From: Prevotella sp.
GTDB lineage: Bacteria; Bacteroidota; Bacteroidia; Bacteroidales; Bacteroidaceae
DNA length: 64,000 nt
Direction of reading: 5' to 3'
Assembly: GCA_017561825.1 (NCBI GenBank)
Contig: JAFZBK010000021.1
Location: 1-64,000, forward strand
Shown one piece after another: positions 37,396-46,479 of this stretch. Made by a program: the position numbers and the translations under genes. Under the pieces are notes generated by a model. That model saw only the letters and a list, made by a program, of their open reading frames with translations, had not been told where the DNA came from and ran no database searches. Numbering within the stretch: position 1 is the first letter of the stretch; each line of letters starts with the position of its first letter.

Positions 37396-38673
37396 ATGAT
37401 TGACAAGGAAACGCGCAAACGGATTATTGCTCTCATCCATCAGGAGGTGGTTCCCGCCATTGGCTGTACGGAACCTATGTCTGTGGCATTGTGTACTGCC
37501 AAGGCCACTGAGCAGCTTGGCTGTCGTCCGGAGCATATCGAAGCAAAGTTAAGTGCCAACATCCTGAAGAACGCCATGGGCGTGGGTATTCCAGGCACAG
37601 GTATGATTGGTTTGCCTATTGCTATTGCCTTAGGCGCTCTCATTGGTAAGAGTGCCTATCAGTTGGAAGTCTTGAAGGATCTCACCCCCGAGGCATTGGA
37701 GGAAGGCAAACGGTATGTTGCTGAAAACCGCATTGATATAGGACTGAAGTCGGGTAACTGCGACAAGCTCTATGTCGAGATTACTGTTACAGCAGGAGGG
37801 AAGTCATCTACGGCCATCATCGCAGGTGGGCACACTACGTTCCTCGAATCAGCGAGTCAAGATCATGATGCTGCCAACAACCAAGATCACAGTCATCAGG
37901 ATTCCGAGGTGACTTTGAATATGCGATTGGTTTACGATTTCGCCACCACAGCGCCACTCAACGAGATCCGTTTCATTGAAGAGACTCGTACTTATAACAT
38001 GAATGCTGCGCGCGAGGCATTGAAAGGCAACTATGGACATAACCTGGGCAAGACCATCGACCGCCCTATGGCGAAAGGAATCTTCGGCAACTCGATCTTC
38101 AGTCATATCATCTCGCGCACCGCATCTGCTTGTGATGCCCGTATGGGTGGAGCAATGATTCCTGTCATGTCCAACTCAGGCTCCGGCAATCAAGGTATCT
38201 GTGCCACCAATCCCGTATGTGTGTATGCCAAAGAGAATGAGAATACGGAGGAGGAGCTGATCCGTGCACTGATGCTAAGTCATCTCACGGCCATATACAT
38301 CAAGCAGAGTCTTGGCAAGTTGTCAGCACTCTGCGGTTGTGTGGTGGCATCAATAGGTAGCAGCGTCGGCATTACCTACCTGATGGGTGGTGACTATGAG
38401 CGTGTATGCTTTGCCGTGAAGAACATGATTGCCAACCTCACGGGTATGATATGCGATGGGGCCAAGCCTGCCTGTTCCTTGAAGATCACATCAAGTGTGA
38501 GCACAGCAGTATTGTCAGCCTTACTTTCTATCGAAGGCAAGTGCGTGTCGTCTGAGGAGGGGATTGTTGATGACAGCGTTGATCAGAGCATCCATAACCT
38601 TACTGCCATTGGTGCTGACGGCATGGGCATAACCGACGAGATGGTGCTCAGTATAATGACGCAAAAGAAATGA
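37396..38673 (+). CDS. UPF0597 / L-cysteine desulfidase (CyuA-type) protein
   Basis: 425 aa. The family resembles the alpha domain of iron-sulfur L-serine dehydratase and the archaeal cysteine desulfidase that releases sulfide and pyruvate from cysteine. Conserved features: VPAIGCTEPMSVALCTAKA near the N-terminus, SNSGSGNQG, and MICDGAKPACSLKI; cysteines in GCTEP, SALCGCVV, MICDG and KPACS can hold an iron-sulfur cluster. E. coli YhaM/CyuA is a member. Cysteine rather than serine as substrate is a family-based guess. A tandem 22-base repeat follows the gene. Confidence 0.85.
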   Translation: MIDKETRKRIIALIHQEVVPAIGCTEPMSVALCTAKATEQLGCRPEHIEAKLSANILKNAMGVGIPGTGMIGLPIAIALGALIGKSAYQLEVLKDLTPEALEEGKRYVAENRIDIGLKSGNCDKLYVEITVTAGGKSSTAIIAGGHTTFLESASQDHDAANNQDHSHQDSEVTLNMRLVYDFATTAPLNEIRFIEETRTYNMNAAREALKGNYGHNLGKTIDRPMAKGIFGNSIFSHIISRTASACDARMGGAMIPVMSNSGSGNQGICATNPVCVYAKENENTEEELIRALMLSHLTAIYIKQSLGKLSALCGCVVASIGSSVGITYLMGGDYERVCFAVKNMIANLTGMICDGAKPACSLKITSSVSTAVLSALLSIEGKCVSSEEGIVDDSVDQSIHNLTAIGADGMGITDEMVLSIMTQKK

Positions 38674-38678
38674 TTCAA

Positions 38679-38745
38679 GTTATAAGCCTTCTTAGAGGTC
38701 GTTATAAGCCTTCTTAGAGGTCGTTATCAGCCTTCTATCTTGAGC
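38679..38745. repeat. 22-base tandem repeat after the desulfidase gene
   Basis: Two identical 22-base units (38679-38700, 38701-38722; each starts GTTATAAGCC and ends TTAGAGGTC) and a third, diverged copy from 38723 that runs into the end of the SpoU gene. No spacers and no palindromy of CRISPR type. Confidence 0.8.
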
Positions 38746-39511
38746 ATGTCAAACACCTTCTAAACTCTGCGCAGGTAATCGCGGTGGCGATGGCAACATT
38801 AAGACTGTCTGCGGTGATGCGACCTTCAGGGTAGTTGGGGATCAGCAGACGGTGGTTGATGTGTGCTGCAACAGCAGGGGAGATGCCGTTGCCTTCGTTG
38901 CCCATGACAATGATTCCATGATTAGAAAGCGGTTCGTGATAGATGTTGTTACCGTTAAGGAAGGTGCCATAGACGGGAATCGTATCAGGCAGATTCTGAA
39001 ACAGTTGCACCAAATCGGTGTAGATAAGCTTTACACGGGCAATACTGCCCATAGTGGCCTGCACCACCTTGGGATTATAGGCGTCAGCAGTGTTCAGACT
39101 ACAGAAGATGGTGGTGATGCCAAACCAGTCGGCTATGCGGATAATCGTGCCGAGATTACCTGGATCCTGCACATCATCAAGTGCCAGGAACAGTTCGTTG
39201 GCAGCCTCTGATTCTTGTAAGGGGAGCGACAGCTGATGATTGGGAATGGGGAAGAGAGCTATCACCTGCTGCGGATGCTGGAGGAAACTCACCTTGCGGA
39301 GCTCATCATCCGTCACCACCACATCAGTATCACGTGGCGTGAGATGCATCTGCTGAAACCATTCAGACATACCAATCAGTCGGGTAGGGGTCATGGTTTC
39401 CATTAGATCACCCACCACCTTCGGTCCTTCCGCCACGAAGAGTCCTTCCTGCCTGCGTCCTTTCTTCTGTTCCAGACTGCGGACGTATTTCAACAAGTTT
39501 TTGCTTATCAT
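38735..39511 (-). CDS. SpoU-family (TrmH/RlmB-type) RNA methyltransferase
   Basis: 258 aa from MISKNLLKYVRSLEQKKGRRQEGLFVAEG, the typical start of this family. The N-terminal substrate domain precedes a SPOUT knot with all three motifs: LDDVQDPGNLGTIIRIADW (1), IIVMGNEGNGISPAV (2) and IPNYPEGRITADSLNVAIATAI (3). It methylates a 2'-OH in rRNA or tRNA; the exact nucleotide is not readable. The usual SLNVS... reads SLNVA, a mild change. The promoter is almost on the start codon, so the mRNA may be nearly leaderless. Confidence 0.88.
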   Translation of the reverse strand: MISKNLLKYVRSLEQKKGRRQEGLFVAEGPKVVGDLMETMTPTRLIGMSEWFQQMHLTPRDTDVVVTDDELRKVSFLQHPQQVIALFPIPNHQLSLPLQESEAANELFLALDDVQDPGNLGTIIRIADWFGITTIFCSLNTADAYNPKVVQATMGSIARVKLIYTDLVQLFQNLPDTIPVYGTFLNGNNIYHEPLSNHGIIVMGNEGNGISPAVAAHINHRLLIPNYPEGRITADSLNVAIATAITCAEFRRCLTCSR

Positions 39512-39512
39512 A

Positions 39513-39547
39513 TTGCAAAAGTACATTTTTTTTCTTACTTTTGCAAA
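39513..39547. promoter_or_regulatory. Mirror-image divergent promoters (spoU / BamA-like)
   Basis: An 11-bp inverted repeat TTGCAAAAGTA (39513-39523) and TACTTTTGCAA (39536-39546), 12 bases apart. Plus strand: TTG 39513-39515, 20 bases, TACTTTTG 39536-39543. Minus strand: TTTG 39544-39547, 20 bases, TACTTTTG 39516-39523. The two promoters overlap fully, so only one polymerase can bind at a time. Confidence 0.7.
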
Positions 39548-39563
39548 CGAAAAAGGAAAATTC

Positions 39564-41765
39564 ATGGTATCAAGGAGATTACTCGCACCACTTGCCTGTC
39601 TGCTGTTCATGGCATCATGCTCATCATCGAAGTTCTTGTCCGATGGTGAGTATTTGTTGGATAAGGTAAGGGTAGAGACTGATGCCAAAGAGATAGACGC
39701 ATCCCAGATGTCAACCTACATCCATCAGCAGGCCAACAGTAAATGGTTCTCGCTGTTCAAGGTGCCCTTGGGAACGTATGCCATGGCAGGAAGGGATACG
39801 ACGAAGTGGTTGAACCGCACGCTGAGGAATATCGGTGAGGAGCCTGTGGTGTATGATTCGCTGTTGGCCAAGCAGACCTGTGAGGACTTGCAGGATGCGT
39901 TGCATAACATGGGTTATATGAACGGTTATGTAACCTTGGATACCAAGACACGCCGACATAAGCTGACTGCTATCTATACGCTGCATCCCGGAATACCTTA
40001 TTTTATACGGTCGGTGAAATACGACATCCAAGACGACAGCGTGGCTAAGGTGCTGGATATCGATCATGCCAAGAACCTGTATCTGAAGGAGGGTATGAAG
40101 TTCTCGGCTACGGAGCTGGATAATGCCAGGAAGCAGATTACCCAACAGCTCACTCATGAAGGTTTCTACCGTTTCCACAAGGATTTCATCCGCTTCTATG
40201 CAGATACCACCCGTGGCTCGAAGATGGTTGATCTGACCATGCAACTGATGCCGTACCAGTCGCATAACGATGCCGAAGTGACCTATCATCCCCGTTATAA
40301 GATACGACAGGTGAACTTCATGAGTGGGGATGATGGGAAGCTGCACCTCAGACACTCAGTGCTCCGTGAGAACACCTGGCTGAAGGAAGGGGATTTCTAT
40401 AGTTCGAAAAACCTGCAGAGGACCTATAACAGCTTCGGACGACTGTCAGCGGTGCGCTATACAAGTATTAAGTTTGCGGAGGTGCCTGATAGTAACCTGC
40501 TCGACTGTAACATCCAGATCAGTACCTATAAGCCGAACAGTGTCAGCTTTCAGCCTGAAGGTACGAATACGGCAGGTGACCTGGGTGCTGCTGCCACACT
40601 GACATATGAGAACAGGAACCTCTTCAAGGGTTCGGAAACGTTCAGTGTGCAGTTGCGTGGCGCCTTTGAGGCCATCACAGGACTGGAGGGGTATCAGAAT
40701 CAGGACTACGAGGAGTATAACTTGGAAACGAAGCTGTCGTTCCCAAGATTCATTGCACCTGTATCGAAGAATTATCGGAAGAAGAGCTCGGCAGCATCAG
40801 AGCTGTCGGTGAGCTATAACATGCAGAACCGTCCTGAGTTCCACCGCAGACTCTTCTCGGCTGCCTGGCGGTACCGTTGGACGGATGCGAACAGGAATAC
40901 CACCTATCGTGCGGACGTCATCGACCTGAACTATATCTACATGCCGTGGATATCAAGTACGTTCAAGCATGATTATCTCGACAGCGTGAGCAACCGAAAT
41001 GCCATTCTGCGGTATAACTATGAGGATCTGTTCATCATGAAGATCGGATTCTCGTTGGCGCATAACGGCAGGCATCATGCCATCCGTGCGAACATCGAGA
41101 CGGCAGGAAACCTGCTGAACGGGTTCAGTCATCTGTTAGGCGAAGAAAAGAACGAACGCGGTCAGTACACCTTATTTAATATTGCATACGCACAGTATGT
41201 GAAGGGTGACTTCGACTATACGCACCTGATCCGTTTCGACCGCAGGAACCAATTAGCACTCCATGCAGGCTTTGGCATAGCGTATCCGTATGGTAACAGT
41301 AGGATTCTGCCGTTTGAGAAACGGTATTTCTCGGGTGGCGCGAACTCCGTAAGAGGATGGAGCGTGAGAGGCTTAGGACCGGGAAAGTTCAAGGGGTCGA
41401 ACGGGGCCATTGACTTCATCAACCAAACGGGTGATATGAAGCTCGACCTGAATGTGGAATACCGTACGTTCCTGTTCTGGAAATTCGACGGGGCGGTATT
41501 CGTGGATGCAGGTAATATATGGACGCTGCGAAACTATGAGGAACAACCGGGAGGACAGTTTAAACTAGATGAGTTCTATGAGCAGATTGCGGTGGCGTAT
41601 GGTATTGGCTTACGACTGAACTTCGACTACTTCGTGCTGCGCTTTGATATGGGTATGAAAGCGGTGAATCCGGCGTATGAGAACGGTAAGGAGCATTTCC
41701 CCATCATGAATCCAAGGTTCAGTCGCGACTTCTCTTTTCACTTCGCAGTGGGCCTTCCATTCTAA
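39564..41765 (+). CDS. BamA/TamA-like outer membrane protein with lipobox
   Basis: 733 aa from MVSRRLLAPLACLLFMASC, a lipoprotein-type leader (Cys19), chosen because the promoter lies 20 bases upstream. POTRA-like repeats follow (about 25-330: KLTAIYTLHPGIPYFIRSVKY, YKIRQVNFMSG), then a D15-type beta-barrel (about 370-733) with RYFSGGANSVRGWSVRGLGPGKF, the conserved loop that plugs the barrel, and a terminal FHFAVGLPF strand ending in Phe, the assembly signal. It inserts or transports outer membrane proteins or lipids; which is unknown. It overlaps the convergent lipoprotein gene by 47 bases. Confidence 0.88.
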   Translation: MVSRRLLAPLACLLFMASCSSSKFLSDGEYLLDKVRVETDAKEIDASQMSTYIHQQANSKWFSLFKVPLGTYAMAGRDTTKWLNRTLRNIGEEPVVYDSLLAKQTCEDLQDALHNMGYMNGYVTLDTKTRRHKLTAIYTLHPGIPYFIRSVKYDIQDDSVAKVLDIDHAKNLYLKEGMKFSATELDNARKQITQQLTHEGFYRFHKDFIRFYADTTRGSKMVDLTMQLMPYQSHNDAEVTYHPRYKIRQVNFMSGDDGKLHLRHSVLRENTWLKEGDFYSSKNLQRTYNSFGRLSAVRYTSIKFAEVPDSNLLDCNIQISTYKPNSVSFQPEGTNTAGDLGAAATLTYENRNLFKGSETFSVQLRGAFEAITGLEGYQNQDYEEYNLETKLSFPRFIAPVSKNYRKKSSAASELSVSYNMQNRPEFHRRLFSAAWRYRWTDANRNTTYRADVIDLNYIYMPWISSTFKHDYLDSVSNRNAILRYNYEDLFIMKIGFSLAHNGRHHAIRANIETAGNLLNGFSHLLGEEKNERGQYTLFNIAYAQYVKGDFDYTHLIRFDRRNQLALHAGFGIAYPYGNSRILPFEKRYFSGGANSVRGWSVRGLGPGKFKGSNGAIDFINQTGDMKLDLNVEYRTFLFWKFDGAVFVDAGNIWTLRNYEEQPGGQFKLDEFYEQIAVAYGIGLRLNFDYFVLRFDMGMKAVNPAYENGKEHFPIMNPRFSRDFSFHFAVGLPF

Positions 41766-42171
41766 TGCGCCACTTGCCGTTCTGGATCTGGGCATTCAAG
41801 CGGAACGAAGCCTCGTCGGTCATCCGTCCTGCCTTCCCAATGGAATCCAAACTCAGGAAATTCTGCACGGAGATATTCACAATGGCTGAGCTGTCACCTG
41901 TATAGTTTACTTCACCAATCTCAACAGTAGCGGGTAACTCCTGCTGACGAAGAATGTCCACGTCTTCCTGCTGGATGTTCGTGGCTATGAACTGTAGCCA
42001 TTTCTCGGAATCAACCGTACTGAAACGCTGCGCTTTCTGGAGGTTGTAGTTGAAATAACCAACAGAGAAACTATCCACAACTTCCATCAGCTGATCCTCA
42101 GAACCATCCCTGCTCTCACCGCATCCGATGAGAGTAGCCATGACCAGGAGAAGGATACCTTTTGTTTTCAT
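41719..42171 (-). CDS. Small lipoprotein of unknown function
   Basis: 150 aa from MKTKGILLLVMATLIGC, a clear lipobox (Cys17). The remainder, FSVGYFNYNLQKAQRFSTVDSEKWLQFIATNI and ATVEIGEVNYTGDSSAIVNISVQNFL, has the helix-then-sheet layout of NTF2/DUF4878-like lipoproteins; I do not recognise it with confidence. The last 15 codons overlap the end of the BamA-like gene on the other strand. Own promoter at 42190-42220. Confidence 0.75.
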   Translation of the reverse strand: MKTKGILLLVMATLIGCGESRDGSEDQLMEVVDSFSVGYFNYNLQKAQRFSTVDSEKWLQFIATNIQQEDVDILRQQELPATVEIGEVNYTGDSSAIVNISVQNFLSLDSIGKAGRMTDEASFRLNAQIQNGKWRIRMEGPLRSEKRSRD

Positions 42172-42189
42172 ACGATGTCGTTTCTTTTG

Positions 42190-42220
42190 CAAAGATACGA
42201 TTTATGAATCAAAGATGCAA
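42190..42220 (-). promoter_or_regulatory. Promoter of the small lipoprotein gene
   Basis: Minus strand TTG (42218-42220), 20 bases, TATCTTTG (42190-42197), 19 bases before the ATG. Confidence 0.65.
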
Positions 42221-42279
42221 GTAATCTTTTGTTTTTCCTTTTATATGTACCTTAAACGAAGTTAAAGGTATGACTTTTC

Positions 42280-42311
42280 TTTGGTTTATCCCGTGTTTTT
42301 TCTTACTTTTG
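42280..42311 (+). promoter_or_regulatory. Promoter of the WalJ-like gene
   Basis: TTTG (42280-42283), 20 bases, TACTTTTG (42304-42311), then CATGCAAAAT; ATG at 42332. Confidence 0.75.
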
Positions 42312-42331
42312 CATGCAAAATAATCACAGAC

Positions 42332-43135
42332 ATGCTGAAATTCATTTCCTTCGGGAGCGGTAGCAGCGGAAACTGCTATTTTCTCTTCACCGAAACGGAC
42401 GGCATATTGATAGATACAGGTATAGGTGTACGTACACTGAAGAAATATTTTCAGGATTATGGACTAAGGATGGCACATGTCCACCACATTATCATAACCC
42501 ATGATCATGCAGACCACGTGAAGTCTGTAGGCTCTTTTAGTTGTGAGTATCATCTGCCGGTATATGCCACTCGTGAGGTGCATCGCGGTATAGACACGAA
42601 CTATTGCGTGAGGCGCAAGATACAACCCATCAATGCACATATCATTGAGAAGGGCGCGACGATTCAGTTAGGTGACTTCACCGTAACATCGTTCGACGTT
42701 CCTCATGACAGTAATGATAATGTGGGCTATTGTATTGAGTGCGAGGGTACTGTGTTCTGTCTGATGACTGATGCGGGACATGTGACCGACGAGATGAAGC
42801 AGTATATCCAACGTGCCAACTATCTTGTTATTGAAGCGAACCATGACGAGGAGATGCTGTTCAACGGTCCTTATCCACAGTACTTGAAAGATAGGGTGTA
42901 CAGCGAGAACGGTCATCTGAGCAACAAAGCATGTGCCCAGGCATTGGTAGAGAATGTCACGCCCAACATGAAGCACGTGTGGCTCTGTCATCTCAGCGAG
43001 GAGAACAATCATCCTGAGCTGGCGCGTAAGACGGTGGAGATGATTCTGCGTGATGCGGGCATCGTTCCAGGCAAGGACTTCCAATTGGATGTGCTGCGAA
43101 GGAAAACACCGAGCGATATCTATGAGCTGACATAA
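42332..43135 (+). CDS. WalJ/YycJ-type metallo-beta-lactamase-fold hydrolase
   Basis: 267 aa from the ATG after the promoter (MLKFISFGSGSSGNCYFL, the family start). Metal site: ITHDHADHV (HxHxDH), later HLSEENNHPE and the Asp in LMTDAGHVTDE. The family, named after Bacillus YycJ/WalJ, consists of nucleases linked to mismatch repair or DNA replication control; the role in Bacteroidetes is not known to me. Transcribed alone and closed by a hairpin terminator. Confidence 0.88.
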   Translation: MLKFISFGSGSSGNCYFLFTETDGILIDTGIGVRTLKKYFQDYGLRMAHVHHIIITHDHADHVKSVGSFSCEYHLPVYATREVHRGIDTNYCVRRKIQPINAHIIEKGATIQLGDFTVTSFDVPHDSNDNVGYCIECEGTVFCLMTDAGHVTDEMKQYIQRANYLVIEANHDEEMLFNGPYPQYLKDRVYSENGHLSNKACAQALVENVTPNMKHVWLCHLSEENNHPELARKTVEMILRDAGIVPGKDFQLDVLRRKTPSDIYELT

Positions 43136-43143
43136 GCATACGG

Positions 43144-43174
43144 AAAAAGGAAGACCTTGATGGTCTTCCTTTTT
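43144..43174. terminator. Bidirectional terminator between the WalJ-like gene and tRNA-Arg
   Basis: Stem AAAAAGGAAGACC / GGTCTTCCTTTTT (13 bp), loop TTGAT. T runs on both strands, so it ends both the WalJ-like transcript and the tRNA. Confidence 0.88.
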
Positions 43175-43177
43175 CTG

Positions 43178-43251
43178 TGATTCCGTCGGGATTCGAACCC
43201 GAGACCCACAGCTTAGAAGGCTGTTGCTCTATCCAGCTGAGCTACGGAACC
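43178..43251 (-). tRNA. tRNA-Arg (anticodon UCU)
   Basis: 74 bases. Acceptor GGTTCCG pairs with CGGAATC, anticodon stem ACAGC / GCTGT encloses CTTCTAA (anticodon TCT), T arm contains GGTTCGAATCC. CCA is not encoded. It has its own promoter at 43263-43294 and the terminator at 43144-43174. Confidence 0.95.
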
Positions 43252-43262
43252 AAAAGCGGCTG

Positions 43263-43294
43263 CAAAATTACTCTTTTTTCTTTTAACAGCCAAA
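43263..43294 (-). promoter_or_regulatory. tRNA-Arg promoter
   Basis: Minus strand TTTG (43291-43294), 20 bases, TAATTTTG (43263-43270), then CAGCCGC. The mature tRNA begins 12 bases after the -7 box. Confidence 0.72.
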
Positions 43295-43320
43295 TAATTC
43301 TGTGATAAATACGATTTTTC

Positions 43321-45321
43321 CTACGAATTCATTGATAGCAGGAACTCCTCATTACTCTTTGTACGCTCCATACTATCATGGATGGTGTTCATGGCCTCAA
43401 TCGGATTCATGTCAGCAATGTACTTGCGGAGGATCCACATACGGTCGAGCGTTGTCTTATCCTGCAGCAGATCATCACGACGAGTACTGGATGCCACGAG
43501 GTTGACAGCCGGGAAGATACGCTTGTTACTGAGTGAACGATCCAACTGCAACTCCATGTTACCTGTACCCTTGAACTCCTCGAAGATCACCTCATCCATC
43601 TTAGAACCGGTGTCGATAAGGGCTGTAGCAACGATGGTTAAGCTACCGCCACCCTCAATGTTACGAGCAGCACCGAAGAAACGCTTCGGCTTCTGCAGGG
43701 CGTTGGCATCCACACCACCGGTAAGCACCTTACCACTGGCAGGAGCAACGGTGTTGTAAGCACGGGCCAGACGGGTAATGGAGTCGAGGAAGATGACTAC
43801 ATCATGACCGCATTCCACCATTCGCTTGGCCTTCTCCAATACGATTCCGGCAATCTTCACGTGACGCTCAGCAGGCTCGTCGAAGGTAGAGGCAATCACC
43901 TCTGCATTCACAGTACGTGCCATATCGGTAACCTCCTCAGGACGCTCATCGATGAGCAGCATCATCAGGTAGGCTTCGGGATGGTTGGCAGCGATGGCAT
44001 TGGCAATGTCCTTCATCAAGATGGTCTTACCAGTCTTGGGCTGTGCCACGATCAGCGCACGCTGTCCCTTACCAATAGGAGCGAAGAGATCAACCACACG
44101 GGTACTGAGGTTGGTCGTCCTCGGGTCACCACAAAGGGTATATTTCTCATCCGGGAAGAGGGGAGTGAGGTGCTCGAACGGAATCCTGTCACGCACTTCA
44201 GCAGGAACGCGTCCGTTGATCAGTTCAATGCTGGTCAGCGGGAAGTACTTCTCGCCATCGTGTGGCGGACGGACATGACAGTTCACCACATCACCGGTCT
44301 TCAAGCCATAACGCTTGATCTGTGCCACTGACACATATACATCATCAGGAGATGAGAGGTAGTTGTAGTCGCTGGAACGGAGGAATCCGTAACCGTCGGG
44401 CATCACTTCCAGTACACCGTTGGCGGTGATGATATCTGAGAAGTCGTATGCGGCACTTACCTGCTGCTGAACCACGGCAGGTCTGAGTGTCTGCTGTGCG
44501 GATGGCATCGGTGTAGTTGGGTTGTCGAACATGTCGTAGTTCGGAAGCACGGCATGATCCTCAATGGGCAGGTCAACCACAGGAATGAAATCGGTTCCGT
44601 CACCGGGATCACCTTCCCATACCTCATCGGGATTGAACATCGGTTCGCTCTCTTCATGATGGGCGTTCACCTTTGCCTGCAGCTGTGCGAGGAGGTCGCT
44701 CTGTTCTTCTGAATCGTCAGATGACTGCTCCCCGGTGGCAAACTCGGCCTCAGGAACATCGTTCATGATTTCGTTCTGCTCTACTACGGGTTCAACAACA
44801 GGTTCCTCAATGGGTTCGCTGACTGTTTCCTCCTGTTGCTGAGCAGCTTCTGCGGCGGCAATGGCTGCGAGCTCTGCCTTCGACTTCCTTCCGCGGTGCT
44901 TGGGGAACTGAGCCAGGATCTCTTCAGCTGCTGTTTTCTTACTATTGGCCTTCTCGGTCTTGGGTTTCTCCTCTTTAGGTTCCTCCACCTTTGGCTCGGG
45001 AGCTGCTGCCACTTCTATAATATCTGTTGAGAACAGGGGAGCGGCCTCAGGAGCCACTGGCTTGCTCTTCTTCAGATCGAAGTTCTCGCCTTCCTTTCCG
45101 TTCACTGAATAGACGCGATCCGTATCTTTCTTACTGATGCGAACACGCTTACGTTTCGTACCTTGGGGCGACTTAGCCGCACCTATCTTAGCCTGCTCAT
45201 CAAGGATCGTATAAACGATGTCCTGCTGAGAGGATTTCTTGTCAATGGATACACCAAGTTCTTTCGCAATATCTTCCAACTCGGAGATATTCTTCGATGA
45301 TAATTCGTCTATGTTATACAT
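43321..45321 (-). CDS. rho: Transcription termination factor Rho with long acidic insert
   Basis: 666 aa, about 240 longer than E. coli Rho. Rho N-terminal helices (residues 1-50), then about 230 residues of low-complexity, Glu/Pro/Ala-rich sequence, then the RNA-binding cold-shock domain ([31 protein letters not shown]) and the hexameric ATPase with [21 protein letters not shown] and [13 protein letters not shown]. Disordered inserts are known in Bacteroides Rho, where they drive condensate formation. It has its own promoter and a leader of about 115 bases, which could allow autoregulation. Confidence 0.96.
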   Translation of the reverse strand: MYNIDELSSKNISELEDIAKELGVSIDKKSSQQDIVYTILDEQAKIGAAKSPQGTKRKRVRISKKDTDRVYSVNGKEGENFDLKKSKPVAPEAAPLFSTDIIEVAAAPEPKVEEPKEEKPKTEKANSKKTAAEEILAQFPKHRGRKSKAELAAIAAAEAAQQQEETVSEPIEEPVVEPVVEQNEIMNDVPEAEFATGEQSSDDSEEQSDLLAQLQAKVNAHHEESEPMFNPDEVWEGDPGDGTDFIPVVDLPIEDHAVLPNYDMFDNPTTPMPSAQQTLRPAVVQQQVSAAYDFSDIITANGVLEVMPDGYGFLRSSDYNYLSSPDDVYVSVAQIKRYGLKTGDVVNCHVRPPHDGEKYFPLTSIELINGRVPAEVRDRIPFEHLTPLFPDEKYTLCGDPRTTNLSTRVVDLFAPIGKGQRALIVAQPKTGKTILMKDIANAIAANHPEAYLMMLLIDERPEEVTDMARTVNAEVIASTFDEPAERHVKIAGIVLEKAKRMVECGHDVVIFLDSITRLARAYNTVAPASGKVLTGGVDANALQKPKRFFGAARNIEGGGSLTIVATALIDTGSKMDEVIFEEFKGTGNMELQLDRSLSNKRIFPAVNLVASSTRRDDLLQDKTTLDRMWILRKYIADMNPIEAMNTIHDSMERTKSNEEFLLSMNS

Positions 45322-45440
45322 ACGTAGAATATGTGTATTTTTAAAAATTGGATGTTGAATAATTGATTCTTGTCGTTTACCATGTCATGGAGCGTAGCCC
45401 CCGACTATAAGCTGGAAACGGCTTGATTTGAAATCGACTG

Positions 45441-45472
45441 CAAAATTAGTGATTTTTATCCACACTGCCAAA
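45441..45472 (-). promoter_or_regulatory. rho promoter
   Basis: Minus strand TTTG (45469-45472), 20 bases, TAATTTTG (45441-45448), then CAGTCGATTT. The leader contains the small palindrome CCATGACATGG. Confidence 0.75.
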
Positions 45473-45509
45473 TTTATCCGAAGAATTTTTGCATTCTTCT
45501 TCCAAAGTT

Positions 45510-46334
45510 TTACAGAACGGCAGTATAGCAGTCGGGAAAATGGGATTGCAACCCTTCTAGCTCGTCTGCAAAGAGGGCAAACACCGCACTGCCGCTGCCG
45601 CTCATCGAGGCATAGACAGCTCCAAGATCATAGAGTTTCTGCTTGATGGCAGCAATGGCGGGGTATTGGGGGAAGATGCTCTCTTCGAAATCGTTGACAA
45701 GCTCATCACGCCAGGTCTCAACAGGTTGTTGAACGATGTCACGACAGCATTTGGCGGGCTTCCTACATTTTATATATGCGAAGGCCTCACGGGTGGATAC
45801 AGCCACGGGAGGCTTGACTATAGCCAGTGTATAGTTGTCTAATGACAGTTCAATGGGGGAGAGCACCTCACCGATTCCTTCCGCATAGGCGGGTTGTGAC
45901 TGGATGAAGAAGGCACAGTCGGCTCCCAACGTGGCCGCCATCTCTTCCAACTCAGTGACAGGAATGTTCAGATGGAACATCTCATTCAGGAGTGTGAGGG
46001 TATAGGCACCATCTGCCGAACCACCGCCCATACCAGCCTGCATGGGAATATTCTTAATAAGGTTGATATGAACAGGGGGGAGGGGAGAACGTTTCTCCAG
46101 CAGACGGTAAGCCCGCACCACCAAGTTCTTCTCAGGATCTCCCTCGATGGGGAGTCCGCTGATGGTCAGGGTGCAGCGTGAAGCAGATGACTCCTCTTCC
46201 GGCACTTCCACTATCTCTATCTCATCATAGATAGGAACAGGGAAGAAAACGGTTTCCAGGTTATGGTAACCATCCTCGCGTTTACTGACGATATTCAGTC
46301 CTAAATTGATCTTGGCACAAGGTCTTGTCTTCAT
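45510..46334 (-). CDS. ispE: 4-diphosphocytidyl-2-C-methyl-D-erythritol kinase
   Basis: 274 aa GHMP kinase of the non-mevalonate isoprenoid pathway; it phosphorylates CDP-methylerythritol. N-terminal CAKINLGLNIVSKREDGYHNLETVF holds the catalytic Lys/Asp region, IPMQAGMGGGSADGA is the ATP loop, and the C-terminal MSGSGSAVFALF the GHMP motif 3. Followed by the rho promoter; the upstream tRNA hairpin may partly insulate it, and I see no promoter of its own. Confidence 0.94.
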   Translation of the reverse strand: MKTRPCAKINLGLNIVSKREDGYHNLETVFFPVPIYDEIEIVEVPEEESSASRCTLTISGLPIEGDPEKNLVVRAYRLLEKRSPLPPVHINLIKNIPMQAGMGGGSADGAYTLTLLNEMFHLNIPVTELEEMAATLGADCAFFIQSQPAYAEGIGEVLSPIELSLDNYTLAIVKPPVAVSTREAFAYIKCRKPAKCCRDIVQQPVETWRDELVNDFEESIFPQYPAIAAIKQKLYDLGAVYASMSGSGSAVFALFADELEGLQSHFPDCYTAVL

Positions 46335-46356
46335 CTTTCATCAACCTTAAATAAAA

Positions 46357-46381
46357 AAGAGTGCTGACCATCAGCACTCTT
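46357..46381 (-). terminator. Terminator after tRNA-Ser/tRNA-Glu
   Basis: On the minus strand an 11-bp stem AAGAGTGCTGA / TCAGCACTCTT with a 3-base loop, followed by a T run (TTTTATT). It separates the tRNAs from ispE. Confidence 0.8.
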
Positions 46382-46383
46382 AG

Positions 46384-46455
46384 TAGTGGATAGGGGAATC
46401 GAACCCCTATGCCAAGATTGAGAATCTTGTATCCTAACCATTAGATGAATCCACC
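46384..46455 (-). tRNA. tRNA-Glu (anticodon CUC)
   Basis: 72 bases. Acceptor GGTGGAT / ATCCACT, anticodon stem CAAGA / TCTTG around TTCTCAA (anticodon CTC), T arm AGGGGTTCGATTCCCCT. The rarer Glu isoacceptor reading GAG. No encoded CCA. Confidence 0.9.
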
Positions 46456-46479
46456 AACGGGCATTCTCAAAGACCCCTG

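Noticed and set aside
38679..38745. Possible CRISPR remnant
   Set aside because: The units are directly adjacent with no spacers, not palindromic, and no cas genes are nearby.
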